This document shows positions 57,314 through 64,000 of a stretch of 64,000 nt of DNA, one piece after another. A model generated the notes under the pieces. It was not told the DNA's origin. It saw only the letters and a program-made list of their open reading frames with translations, and did no database searches. The stretch spans positions 115,055 through 179,054 of the forward strand of contig NZ_BMWH01000013.1 of the NCBI RefSeq assembly GCF_014651135.1. Direction: 5' to 3'. The position numbers were made by a program, and so were the translations under genes. Every line of letters begins with the position of its first letter. Position 1 is the stretch's first letter. The DNA comes from Streptomyces echinoruber (lineage in GTDB: Bacteria; Actinomycetota; Actinomycetes; Streptomycetales; Streptomycetaceae).

Positions 57314-60300
57314 CCGACACCGGCCAGGTCCCGGGCGAGGGACTGCCGGAGAACGCAGGCATGGTGGAGCAGCCGGGCGTCCCCGCGCACGGCACGTACA
57401 CCTACCTCTCCGAGACCACCGCCGAGGACGAAGACCTGCTCCTTCCGGGCGCCCAGGGCGCGTGGGGCAACGAAGTGCCCCCGCCCGCCCCGGAACCGCT
57501 CGTCGAGGTGGAGGCGGTGCACGAGCCGGGCCCGCACGAGACGGACGGGCGCGACAGCGGCTCCGCCGACCCGGGCGCCTTCCGCCCGCCGCACCCGCAC
57601 CCGGCCCCCGCCCCGGCCGCCGCGCCGGCGACCCCGCCCCGGCCGCTGCACCTCGGGCCGCCGATCCCCGACACCTCCGCCAGCCCGGTCCGCTCCCTCG
57701 CCGACCGCGGCCCGGCGCAGGCCCCGGCCCGCCACGCCGGTCCGCCGGCCACCGGTTCCGAGTACCTCGACGCCCCGCAGCCCGCCGAGGTGACCCCCCA
57801 GGGCGCCACGCCCTGGGGCACCCAGGTCCCCGGCCCCGGTGTCCAGGCGCCGGCCGCGGGAACGGTTGCTCCCGCCACCGAACCGGCCGGCGCGGCCCAG
57901 GCCGCCGCCCGGCTCGCCTCCGGGGCCGCCGTCGCGGGCCAGGCCCCCGAGGCGGCGTACGCCGCCACGGCCGATGCCGACGCCGCGCCCGCGCCGTACG
58001 CGCAGGAGGGCGCCGTGGCGCCGCAGGGGCCGGAGAGCGCGCCCGCGCCGTACGCCGAGTACGCCCAGTACGCCGAGGGCGAGAACGCCGCCGAGGCCGC
58101 GCAGGAGGCGCAGACCGGCGCCCCGGGCGAGGTTCCCGCCCCGGCGCCGACCCCGCAGCCCGGCCTGCCGGGCGACGGCGGGCAGGCCGCGGAGGCCGCC
58201 CAGGCGCCGGAGCACACGGCACCGGAAGCGGAGAGCGCCGGGCCGGCCGAGGGCGCGCCGGCGCCGCAGGGCGACGGCCCGGCGGACGGCGGTGCGCAGG
58301 CGCCGGCGGAGTCCGGCCCGCTGCCGGAGGACGCGCAGGTGGCCCAGGACGCCGCACAGGCGCCGGAGGCCGCGCCCGCCGTCGAGGCGGCGCCTGCTGC
58401 CGATGCCGCGCCCGCCGTCGAGGCCGTGCCCGCCGCCGAGGACGGGCAGCCCGCGCCGGATGGCGCGCAGACCCCCGAGGCAGGTGCCGTCGCCGACGGT
58501 GCGCAGATCCCCGAGGCCGGGCAGCCGGCCGAACCCGCCCCCGAGGCATCCCAGGCCCCGGCCCCGGAACCCGTGACCGCCCCCGAGGCGGCGGCGCCGC
58601 AGCCGGACGCCGCCGTCCCCGGTCGGGCGCCGGACGGCACGCTTCCCGCGGCCGGGGAGGCCGCGCAGCCCGCGCCCGCCGCCGGCGCGGCGCAGCCCGC
58701 CGCGCCCACCGGACAGTCCGAGGCACCGCTCGCGGCGGAGCCCGGGCAGCCGCAGCCCGCCGGGCCGGTGCCGGACGCGGAGTGGGCCGGGGCCGCGGTC
58801 CCCGCCGCTCCCGGCGGCCACGCGGCGGACCCGGCGCAGGCGGCCGAGGCCCCCGCCCCGGAAGCCGGCCCGTACGCCGAGGCCGTACCGCAGCCGGCGG
58901 CTCCCGAGCCGCAGGCGCCCGCCGCCGGACCCGCGCAGACCCCGGCGCAGATGCAGGACCCGCTCCCGCAGGCCGCGGACGTGGCCGCCGCGGACGTCGC
59001 CGCCGAGGTCCAGCCGCCCGCCGGCTCGCCCGCGGACGCAGCCGGGACCGGTCCGGCCCCGCAGGCGCCCGCCGCGCACCCGCCCGCCGACGGCCCGCAG
59101 CACCTCGCGGCGCCGGCCGCCGACGCCCCCGGCGCGCCCGCCCCGCTCCCGGACCAGCCGGCGGACGCCGCCGCACAGGCGCCCGATACCGCCCCCGCGG
59201 CCCCCGCGGTCCCCGCCGCCCAGGAGCCCGGCCCGCAGGCCCCCGCGGCGCCGGCCGCCGACGAGGGCGCCGCCGCCCGGCACGCCGACGACCCCACCGC
59301 CCGGGCCGCCGCCCCGGAGAACCAGCAGGAGGACCAGGCCGAGCAGGGGAACCAGGCCGAACAGGAAGAGCAGGCCGAGCAGATGGGCCAGGACGGCCAG
59401 ACGGGCCAGAACGGCCAGGACGGCCAGGACGCGCCCGCGGCGCAGCCCGCCCGTCCCACCCGTCCCAGCGGCCCCGCCGCACCCGGCTACGACCCAGCCG
59501 AGCGCGAGGCCGTGCTGAAGGTGATGCGCGAGCGCCGGGACATCCGCAACGGCTTCCGCAGCGACCCGATCCCGCACGAGGTGCTGCTGCGCGTCCTGGA
59601 GGCGGCGCACACCGCGCCGTCCGTCGGCCACTCGCAGCCGTGGGACTTCGTCGTCATCCGCTCCACCGAGACGCGGCGCAAGATGCACGAACTGGCCATG
59701 CGGCAGCGGGAGGCGTACGCCCGCTCGCTGCCGAAGGGCCGGGCCAAGCAGTTCAAGGAACTGAAGATCGAGGCGATCCTCGACACGCCGGTGAACATCG
59801 TCGTCACCGCCGACCCCACCCGCGGCGGCCGCCACACCCTGGGCCGCCACACCCAACCCCAGATGGCCCCGTACTCCTCCGCGCTCGCGGTGGAGAACCT
59901 CTGGCTCGCCGCCCGCGCCGAGGGCCTCGGCGTCGGCTGGGTCAGCTTCTTCGACGAACGTGAGATGGTCCGTGTCCTGGGCCTCCCCGAGCACCTGGAG
60001 GTCGTCGCGTACCTCTGCATCGGGTACGTCGACGAATTCCCCCAGGAGCCCGAGTTGATGCAGGCCGGATGGTCCAAGCGCCGCCCGCTGTCGTGGGTGG
60101 TCCACGAGGAGACGTACGGCCGTCGCGCCCTGCCCGGAGAGGAACCACACGACCTGCTCGCCGAGACCGTAGCCGGTATCCGCCCGCTGGACGCCAAAGC
60201 GCTCGGCGAGGCGTGGGAACGGCAGAAGCGCATGACCAAGCCGGCCGGAGCGCTCGGCATGCTGGAGATCATCTCCGCGCAGCTGTCCGGCCTGTCCCGG

Positions 60301-61203
60301 CAGTGCCCGCCGCCGATCCCCGAACCCGCCGCCGTGGCGATCTTCGCCGGCGACCACGGGGTGCACGCCCAGGGCGTCACCCCCTGGCCGCAGGAGGTCA
60401 CCGCCCAGATGGTGGCCAACTTCCTGGGCGGGGGAGCGGTGTGCAACGCCTTCGCCAACCAGGTCGGCGCCGAGGTGTGCGTCGTCGACGTCGGCGTCGC
60501 CGGCGACCTGCCGGCCACGCCGGGCCTGCTCCCGCGCAAGGTCCGCCCGGGCACGGCCGACATGACGGCCGGCCCGGCGATGACCCGCGAGGAGGCCAAG
60601 CGGGCCGTCGAGGTCGGCATCGAGACCGCCCGCGACCTGGTGGCGGCCGGCAACAAGGCGCTGCTGACCGGTGAGATGGGCATCGCCAACACGACCGTGT
60701 CCGCCGCGCTGATCTCCGTCTTCACCGGCGCCGACCCCGCCGAGGTCACCGGCCGCGGCACCGGCATCAACGACGAGACGCTGGCCCGCAAGACCGAGGT
60801 CGTCCGCCGCGCCCTGGAACTCCACCAGCCGGACCCGGCCGACCCCATCGGCGTCCTCGCCGCCATCGGCGGCCTGGAGCACGCCGCGATGGTCGGCCTC
60901 CTCCTCGGCGGCGCCTCCCTGCGTACGCCGGTGATCCTCGACGGCGTCAGCGCCGGCGCCGCCGCCCTCGTCGCCCGCGCCATCGCGCCCGAGGTCCTGG
61001 CCGCCTGCATCGCCGGCCACCGCAGCGCCGAACCCGGCCACGTGGCCGCGCTGAACAAGCTCGGCCTGCGCCCCCTGGTCGACCTCGACCTCCGCCTCGG
61101 CGAGGGCACGGGGGCCCTGCTGGCCCTGCCGCTGGTGCAGAGCGCGGCGCGGGCCATGCACGAGGTGGCGACGTTCGACTCGGCGGGCGTCACCGAGAAG
61201 TGA
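57310..61203 (+). CDS. cobT: Giant disordered - BluB-like - CobT fusion protein
   Basis: 1297 residues. Residues 1 to about 720 are low-complexity Ala/Pro/Gln/Glu, ending in a Gln/Glu/Gly/Asp stretch (QEDQAEQGNQAEQEEQ). Residues ~725-955 are a nitroreductase-fold 5,6-dimethylbenzimidazole synthase (BluB) domain (APSVGHSQPWDFVVIRSTET, GVGWVSFFDEREMVRVLGLP). Residues ~960-1297 are nicotinate-nucleotide:DMB phosphoribosyltransferase (CobT), with FAGDHGVHAQGVTPWPQEVT, GEMGIANTTVSAA and catalytic Glu region RLGEGTGALLALPL. It would make DMB and activate it to alpha-ribazole phosphate. A similarly long CobT is known in S. coelicolor. ATG with GAGGGG 5 nt upstream. Confidence 0.93.
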   Translation: MTDTGQVPGEGLPENAGMVEQPGVPAHGTYTYLSETTAEDEDLLLPGAQGAWGNEVPPPAPEPLVEVEAVHEPGPHETDGRDSGSADPGAFRPPHPHPAPAPAAAPATPPRPLHLGPPIPDTSASPVRSLADRGPAQAPARHAGPPATGSEYLDAPQPAEVTPQGATPWGTQVPGPGVQAPAAGTVAPATEPAGAAQAAARLASGAAVAGQAPEAAYAATADADAAPAPYAQEGAVAPQGPESAPAPYAEYAQYAEGENAAEAAQEAQTGAPGEVPAPAPTPQPGLPGDGGQAAEAAQAPEHTAPEAESAGPAEGAPAPQGDGPADGGAQAPAESGPLPEDAQVAQDAAQAPEAAPAVEAAPAADAAPAVEAVPAAEDGQPAPDGAQTPEAGAVADGAQIPEAGQPAEPAPEASQAPAPEPVTAPEAAAPQPDAAVPGRAPDGTLPAAGEAAQPAPAAGAAQPAAPTGQSEAPLAAEPGQPQPAGPVPDAEWAGAAVPAAPGGHAADPAQAAEAPAPEAGPYAEAVPQPAAPEPQAPAAGPAQTPAQMQDPLPQAADVAAADVAAEVQPPAGSPADAAGTGPAPQAPAAHPPADGPQHLAAPAADAPGAPAPLPDQPADAAAQAPDTAPAAPAVPAAQEPGPQAPAAPAADEGAAARHADDPTARAAAPENQQEDQAEQGNQAEQEEQAEQMGQDGQTGQNGQDGQDAPAAQPARPTRPSGPAAPGYDPAEREAVLKVMRERRDIRNGFRSDPIPHEVLLRVLEAAHTAPSVGHSQPWDFVVIRSTETRRKMHELAMRQREAYARSLPKGRAKQFKELKIEAILDTPVNIVVTADPTRGGRHTLGRHTQPQMAPYSSALAVENLWLAARAEGLGVGWVSFFDEREMVRVLGLPEHLEVVAYLCIGYVDEFPQEPELMQAGWSKRRPLSWVVHEETYGRRALPGEEPHDLLAETVAGIRPLDAKALGEAWERQKRMTKPAGALGMLEIISAQLSGLSRQCPPPIPEPAAVAIFAGDHGVHAQGVTPWPQEVTAQMVANFLGGGAVCNAFANQVGAEVCVVDVGVAGDLPATPGLLPRKVRPGTADMTAGPAMTREEAKRAVEVGIETARDLVAAGNKALLTGEMGIANTTVSAALISVFTGADPAEVTGRGTGINDETLARKTEVVRRALELHQPDPADPIGVLAAIGGLEHAAMVGLLLGGASLRTPVILDGVSAGAAALVARAIAPEVLAACIAGHRSAEPGHVAALNKLGLRPLVDLDLRLGEGTGALLALPLVQSAARAMHEVATFDSAGVTEK

Positions 61204-61370
61204 CCCCGGGCGGGGCCGGCGCGGGGACACCGCACCAGCCCCGCCCCCGAGGCGCCCCGCACCGGCCCCGCCCCCGCGCCGCCCCGCACCCACGTCTAGA
61301 ATCCGCACGTCAGGGCCGCTCCAGAGCCGTAGCGCCCATCGCACCGCCAGGACGAGGAGCCACACCTCAC

Positions 61371-62603
61371 ATGGCCGAACACCCTCCCTACCCCGTGGGC
61401 CTCCGCCTCTCTGGACGCCGTGTGGTCGTCCTCGGCGGCGGCCAGGTGGCCCAGCGCCGCCTCCCGGCCCTCGTCGCGGCGGGCGCGGACGTCGTCCTCG
61501 TCTCCCCCGAGGTCACCCCCTCGGTGGAGGCCATGGCGGACGCGGGCGAGATCACCTGGAAGCGGCGCCGGTACGAGGAGGGGGACCTCGCCGACGCCTG
61601 GTACGCGCTCATCGCGACCAGCGACCCCGAGGCCAACACCCGCGCCTCCGCGGAGGCGGAGCGCCACCGCGTGTGGTGCGTGCGCTCCGACGACGCCGAC
61701 GCGGCGACGGCCTGGACCCCGGCCACCGGCCACAGCGAGGGCGTCACCGTGGCCGTACTGACCACCGACGCGCGCGGCCGCGACCCCCGGCACACCGCCG
61801 CGATCCGGGACGCGGTCGTGGAGGGCCTGCGCGACGGCACGCTCGTGGCCCCGCACCACCGCACCCGCACCCCGGGCGTCGCCCTGGTCGGCGGCGGCCC
61901 CGGCGACCCGGACCTGATCACCGTCCGCGGCCGCCGCCTGCTCGCCGAGGCCGACGTGGTCATCGCCGACCGCCTCGGCCCGCGCGACCTGCTGGCCGAA
62001 CTGCCGCCGCACGTCGAGGTGATCGACGCGGCGAAGATCCCCTACGGCCGTGCCATGGCGCAGGAGGCCATCAACAACGCGCTGATCGAGCACGCCAAGC
62101 AAGGCAAGTCCGTGGTACGGCTGAAGGGCGGCGACCCGTACGTCTTCGGCCGGGGCATGGAGGAGGTGCAGGCGCTCGCCGAGGCGGGCATCCCGTGCAC
62201 CGTGGTCCCCGGCATCTCCAGTTCCGTCTCGGTGCCGGGCGCGGCCGGCATCCCGGTCACCCACCGGGGGGTCGCGCACGAGTTCACGGTGGTCAGCGGG
62301 CACGTCGCCCCCGACGACGAGCGCTCTCTCGTGGACTGGCCGTCGCTGGCGAAGCTGACCGGCACCCTCGTCGTCCTCATGGGCGTCGACAAGATCGGCA
62401 GGATCGCGGAGACCCTGATCGCGCACGGCAAGCCGGCCGACACCCCGGTCGCCTTGATCCAGGAGGGCACCACGGCCGCCCAGCGCCGCGTCGACGCGAC
62501 CCTCGCCACGGTCGGGGAGACGGTGCGCGCCCAGGACGTCCGGCCCCCGGCGGTCATCGTCATCGGCGATGTCGTCACCGTGGGGCCGCGCTCCGAGGCG
62601 TGA
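61371..62603 (+). CDS. cysG: Bifunctional precorrin-2 dehydrogenase / uroporphyrinogen-III C-methyltransferase
   Basis: 410 residues. N-terminal CysG-type NAD-binding domain (VVVLGGGQVAQRRLPALVAA) that oxidises precorrin-2, and C-terminal SUMT domain from about residue 168 (VALVGGGPGDPDLITVRGRR, VVRLKGGDPYVFGRGMEEVQ, CTVVPGISSSVSVPGAAGIP). It produces sirohydrochlorin or precorrin-2 for siroheme and cobalamin. The dehydrogenase domain is short, and chelatase activity is uncertain. ATG at 61371 with GAGGAG 11 nt upstream. Same strand as the cobalamin genes before it. Confidence 0.93.
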   Translation: MAEHPPYPVGLRLSGRRVVVLGGGQVAQRRLPALVAAGADVVLVSPEVTPSVEAMADAGEITWKRRRYEEGDLADAWYALIATSDPEANTRASAEAERHRVWCVRSDDADAATAWTPATGHSEGVTVAVLTTDARGRDPRHTAAIRDAVVEGLRDGTLVAPHHRTRTPGVALVGGGPGDPDLITVRGRRLLAEADVVIADRLGPRDLLAELPPHVEVIDAAKIPYGRAMAQEAINNALIEHAKQGKSVVRLKGGDPYVFGRGMEEVQALAEAGIPCTVVPGISSSVSVPGAAGIPVTHRGVAHEFTVVSGHVAPDDERSLVDWPSLAKLTGTLVVLMGVDKIGRIAETLIAHGKPADTPVALIQEGTTAAQRRVDATLATVGETVRAQDVRPPAVIVIGDVVTVGPRSEA

Positions 62604-62762
62604 CCCACCCCGGGGCGACCCGGACCGTCCCCCCCGGGGGGCGACCTTGGGGGCCGCGCCGACCCGTACTGAACCGTGCCGACCCGCACCGATCCGCACT
62701 GATCCGCACCGATCCGCGCCTTCGGCGCCGCACCCAGGACCAGGACAAGGCAGCATCACCCC

Positions 62763-63581
62763 GTGGCCGATCTCATCACCGTCGACGACCCCGACGACCC
62801 GCGCCTGCGCGACTACACGGACCTGACCGACGTCGAGCTGCGCCGCAGGCGGGAACCGGCCGAGGGCCTGTTCATCGCCGAGGGCGAGAAGGTCATCCGG
62901 CGCGCCCGGGCCGCGGGTTACGAGACGCGCTCGATGCTGCTGTCCGCCAAGTGGGTCGACACCCTGCGGGACGTCATCGACGCGCTTCCGGCGCCCGTCT
63001 ACGTGGTCGACCCCGAGCTCGCCGAGCGGGTCACCGGCTACCACGTGCACCGCGGCGCGCTCGCCTCCATGCGGCGCAGACCGCTGCCCGCGGCGGCCGG
63101 ACTCCTGGCGGGCGCCCGCCGGGTGGCCGTCCTGGAGTCGGTCAACGACCACACCAACATCGGCGCGATCTTCCGCTCGGCCGCGGCCCTCGGCATGGAC
63201 GCCGTCCTGCTCTCCCCGGACTGCGCCGACCCCCTCTACCGGCGCAGCGTCAAGGTCTCCATGGGCGCGGTCTTCGCCGTGCCCTACGCCCGCGTCGAGA
63301 CCTGGCCCAAGGGCCTGGAAGCGATCCGCGAGGCCGGGTTCACGCTGCTCGCCCTCACCCCCGACGAGCAGGCCCGCAGCCTCGACGAGGCCGCCCCGCA
63401 CCGCAGGGACAAGGTCGCCCTCATGCTCGGCGCCGAGGGCGACGGCCTGTCCACCCGGGCCCTGGCCGCCGCCGACGAGCGGGTCCGCATCCCCATGTCC
63501 CACGGCGTCGACTCCCTCAACGTCGCCGCCGCCGCGGCCGTCGCGTTCTACGCGGTGACCACCGGACGCCCGCGGGACTGA
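62763..63581 (+). CDS. SpoU/TrmH-family RNA methyltransferase
   Basis: 272 residues. DLTDVELRRRREPAEGLFIA start, motifs NDHTNIGAIFRSAAALGMDA, ALMLGAEGDGLS and MSHGVDSLNVAAAAAVAFY, forming a SPOUT knot. Methylates ribose in tRNA or rRNA with SAM; target unknown. GTG at 62763; upstream 62676-62720 carries short GCACCGATCC-type repeats. It is the second SpoU gene in the window and is not a close copy of the one at 17122. Confidence 0.92.
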   Translation: MADLITVDDPDDPRLRDYTDLTDVELRRRREPAEGLFIAEGEKVIRRARAAGYETRSMLLSAKWVDTLRDVIDALPAPVYVVDPELAERVTGYHVHRGALASMRRRPLPAAAGLLAGARRVAVLESVNDHTNIGAIFRSAAALGMDAVLLSPDCADPLYRRSVKVSMGAVFAVPYARVETWPKGLEAIREAGFTLLALTPDEQARSLDEAAPHRRDKVALMLGAEGDGLSTRALAAADERVRIPMSHGVDSLNVAAAAAVAFYAVTTGRPRD

Positions 63582-63602
63582 CGGCCGCCACCGGGCGCCG
63601 CT

Positions 63603-63638
63603 ACCGGGACCACCGGGACCACCGGGACTACCGGGACA
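63603..63638. repeat. 9-bp tandem repeat spanning the last gene's stop codon
   Basis: Four ACCGGGACN units at 63603, 63612, 63621 and 63630. In the third-fourth junction CCACC has become CTACC, which on the minus strand creates the TAG stop (63630-63628) of the gene below. Confidence 0.85.
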
Positions 63639-63993
63639 CGTCGACCGTCGTGTCGAACGTCGACTCGTACCGCTGCCGCATGAGCTGCCCGTGCAGCGGC
63701 GGGTACGACCGCTGCGGCGAGCGGGCCTGCTGCCCCTGCCGCGGCCGTTCGCCGCCGTCGCCGCCGAGACCGCGCGCCGGGCCCTGGCAGCCCTGGACGG
63801 CCGCGATGCCGAGCGCCACCAGCAGCGTCACCACGACGAACACGAACAGCCGCTGCCGCAGCAGCCGCGGGTTGGCGGGCCGCAGCCTGGTGCCCGTCGT
63901 GCGCGGCCGGGGACGCCCGGCGCCGCCCCGGGCGGCGGGCCGGCCGGCCGGCGAGCGGGTGCCGCCGCGGGAGGCGGTCGTCTGCCGCGGCAC
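63628..63993 (-). CDS. Single-pass membrane protein of unknown function (5' end possibly outside window)
   Basis: At least 121 residues from a GTG at 63993 (MPRQTTASRGGTRSPAGRPA); the frame stays open to the window edge, so the real start may lie beyond. A basic Arg/Pro/Gly-rich N-terminus, one transmembrane helix (LFVFVVVTLLVALGIAAVQG), and a short extracytoplasmic tail ending YESTFDTTVDVSR. Not recognised. Its last codons lie in a 9-bp repeat. Convergent with the RNA methyltransferase gene. Confidence 0.6.
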   Translation of the reverse strand: MPRQTTASRGGTRSPAGRPAARGGAGRPRPRTTGTRLRPANPRLLRQRLFVFVVVTLLVALGIAAVQGCQGPARGLGGDGGERPRQGQQARSPQRSYPPLHGQLMRQRYESTFDTTVDVSR

Positions 63994-64000
63994 CCCGGCG

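Noticed and set aside
57286..61365. Very long open frames on the strand opposite the BluB-CobT gene (over 1300 codons)
   Set aside because: They mirror the sense gene's third-position G+C bias, give Gly/Arg-rich low-complexity protein without motifs, and have no ribosome binding site.

Overview
The window is a very GC-rich actinobacterial chromosome segment, almost certainly Streptomyces. Support comes from GTG starts, stop-start overlaps (ATGA/GTGA), TANNNT -10 boxes placed 5-8 nt before start codons (leaderless transcripts), rare in-frame TTA codons, long Pro/Ala/Gln-rich protein segments, and a gene order that I recall from Streptomyces core chromosomes (glnA4 - infC-rpmI-rplT - pheST - argCJBDR - argH - metNIQ - cobalamin genes). 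It reads as core chromosome: no transposase, integrase, tRNA, rRNA or CRISPR array was seen.

Layout. 1-2.3 kb: an XRE/cupin regulator, a BtuF-like binding protein and a LysR regulator. 2.4-7.9 kb: a probable ethanolamine/polyamine module consisting of a gamma-glutamyl hydrolase, a FadR-type regulator, a GlnA4-like gamma-glutamyl-amine ligase, an aldehyde dehydrogenase and an SDR; a shared 21-bp motif precedes both transcription directions. 7.9-15 kb: DUF2510 membrane protein, PLP aldolase, a Pro-rich membrane protein coupled to a mycosin-type protease, SseB and DUF1844 proteins. 15.2-23.1 kb: translation block (infC with an AUC start behind a long leader, rpmI, rplT, a 23S rRNA 2'-O-methyltransferase, a TTA-containing histidine kinase, pheS-pheT). 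23.2-33.6 kb: PP2C phosphatase, TPR regulator, Nudix hydrolase, small coiled-coil membrane protein, 3-hydroxybutyryl-CoA dehydrogenase, Tat-exported glycoside hydrolase, DUF1918, an exporter and a MocR regulator with overlapping divergent start codons, GNAT and DUF6314 proteins.

33.9-45.6 kb: arginine biosynthesis. argC-J-B-D form a translationally coupled operon with argR closing it; argG and argH follow after an inserted ApbE / FMN-binding / ferric-reductase-like flavin electron-transfer set. ATGCA-N6-TGCAT boxes overlap the argC and argG promoters. 45.7-51.2 kb: aldo/keto reductase, lysophospholipid acyltransferase, Tat GDPD phosphodiesterase, small sigma factor, GNAT, two small membrane proteins. 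51.4-54.7 kb: metNIQ transporter behind a leader encoding a 39-residue peptide with eight cysteines and a possible attenuator hairpin. 54.8-62.6 kb: GNAT protein and cobalamin genes (CbiET, a giant disordered-BluB-CobT fusion, CysG-like bifunctional enzyme). 62.8-64 kb: second SpoU methyltransferase and a partial membrane protein.

The strongest unexplained signals are the poly-cysteine leader before metNIQ, the CATG-overlapping divergent starts at 31.15 kb, many short tandem repeats sitting exactly on stop codons or protein termini, a relic FMN-binding domain beside argG, a small reading frame with its own terminator opposite argG, and three TTA-containing genes in 18-27 kb. All functions are inferred from motifs and remembered families; no search was run.
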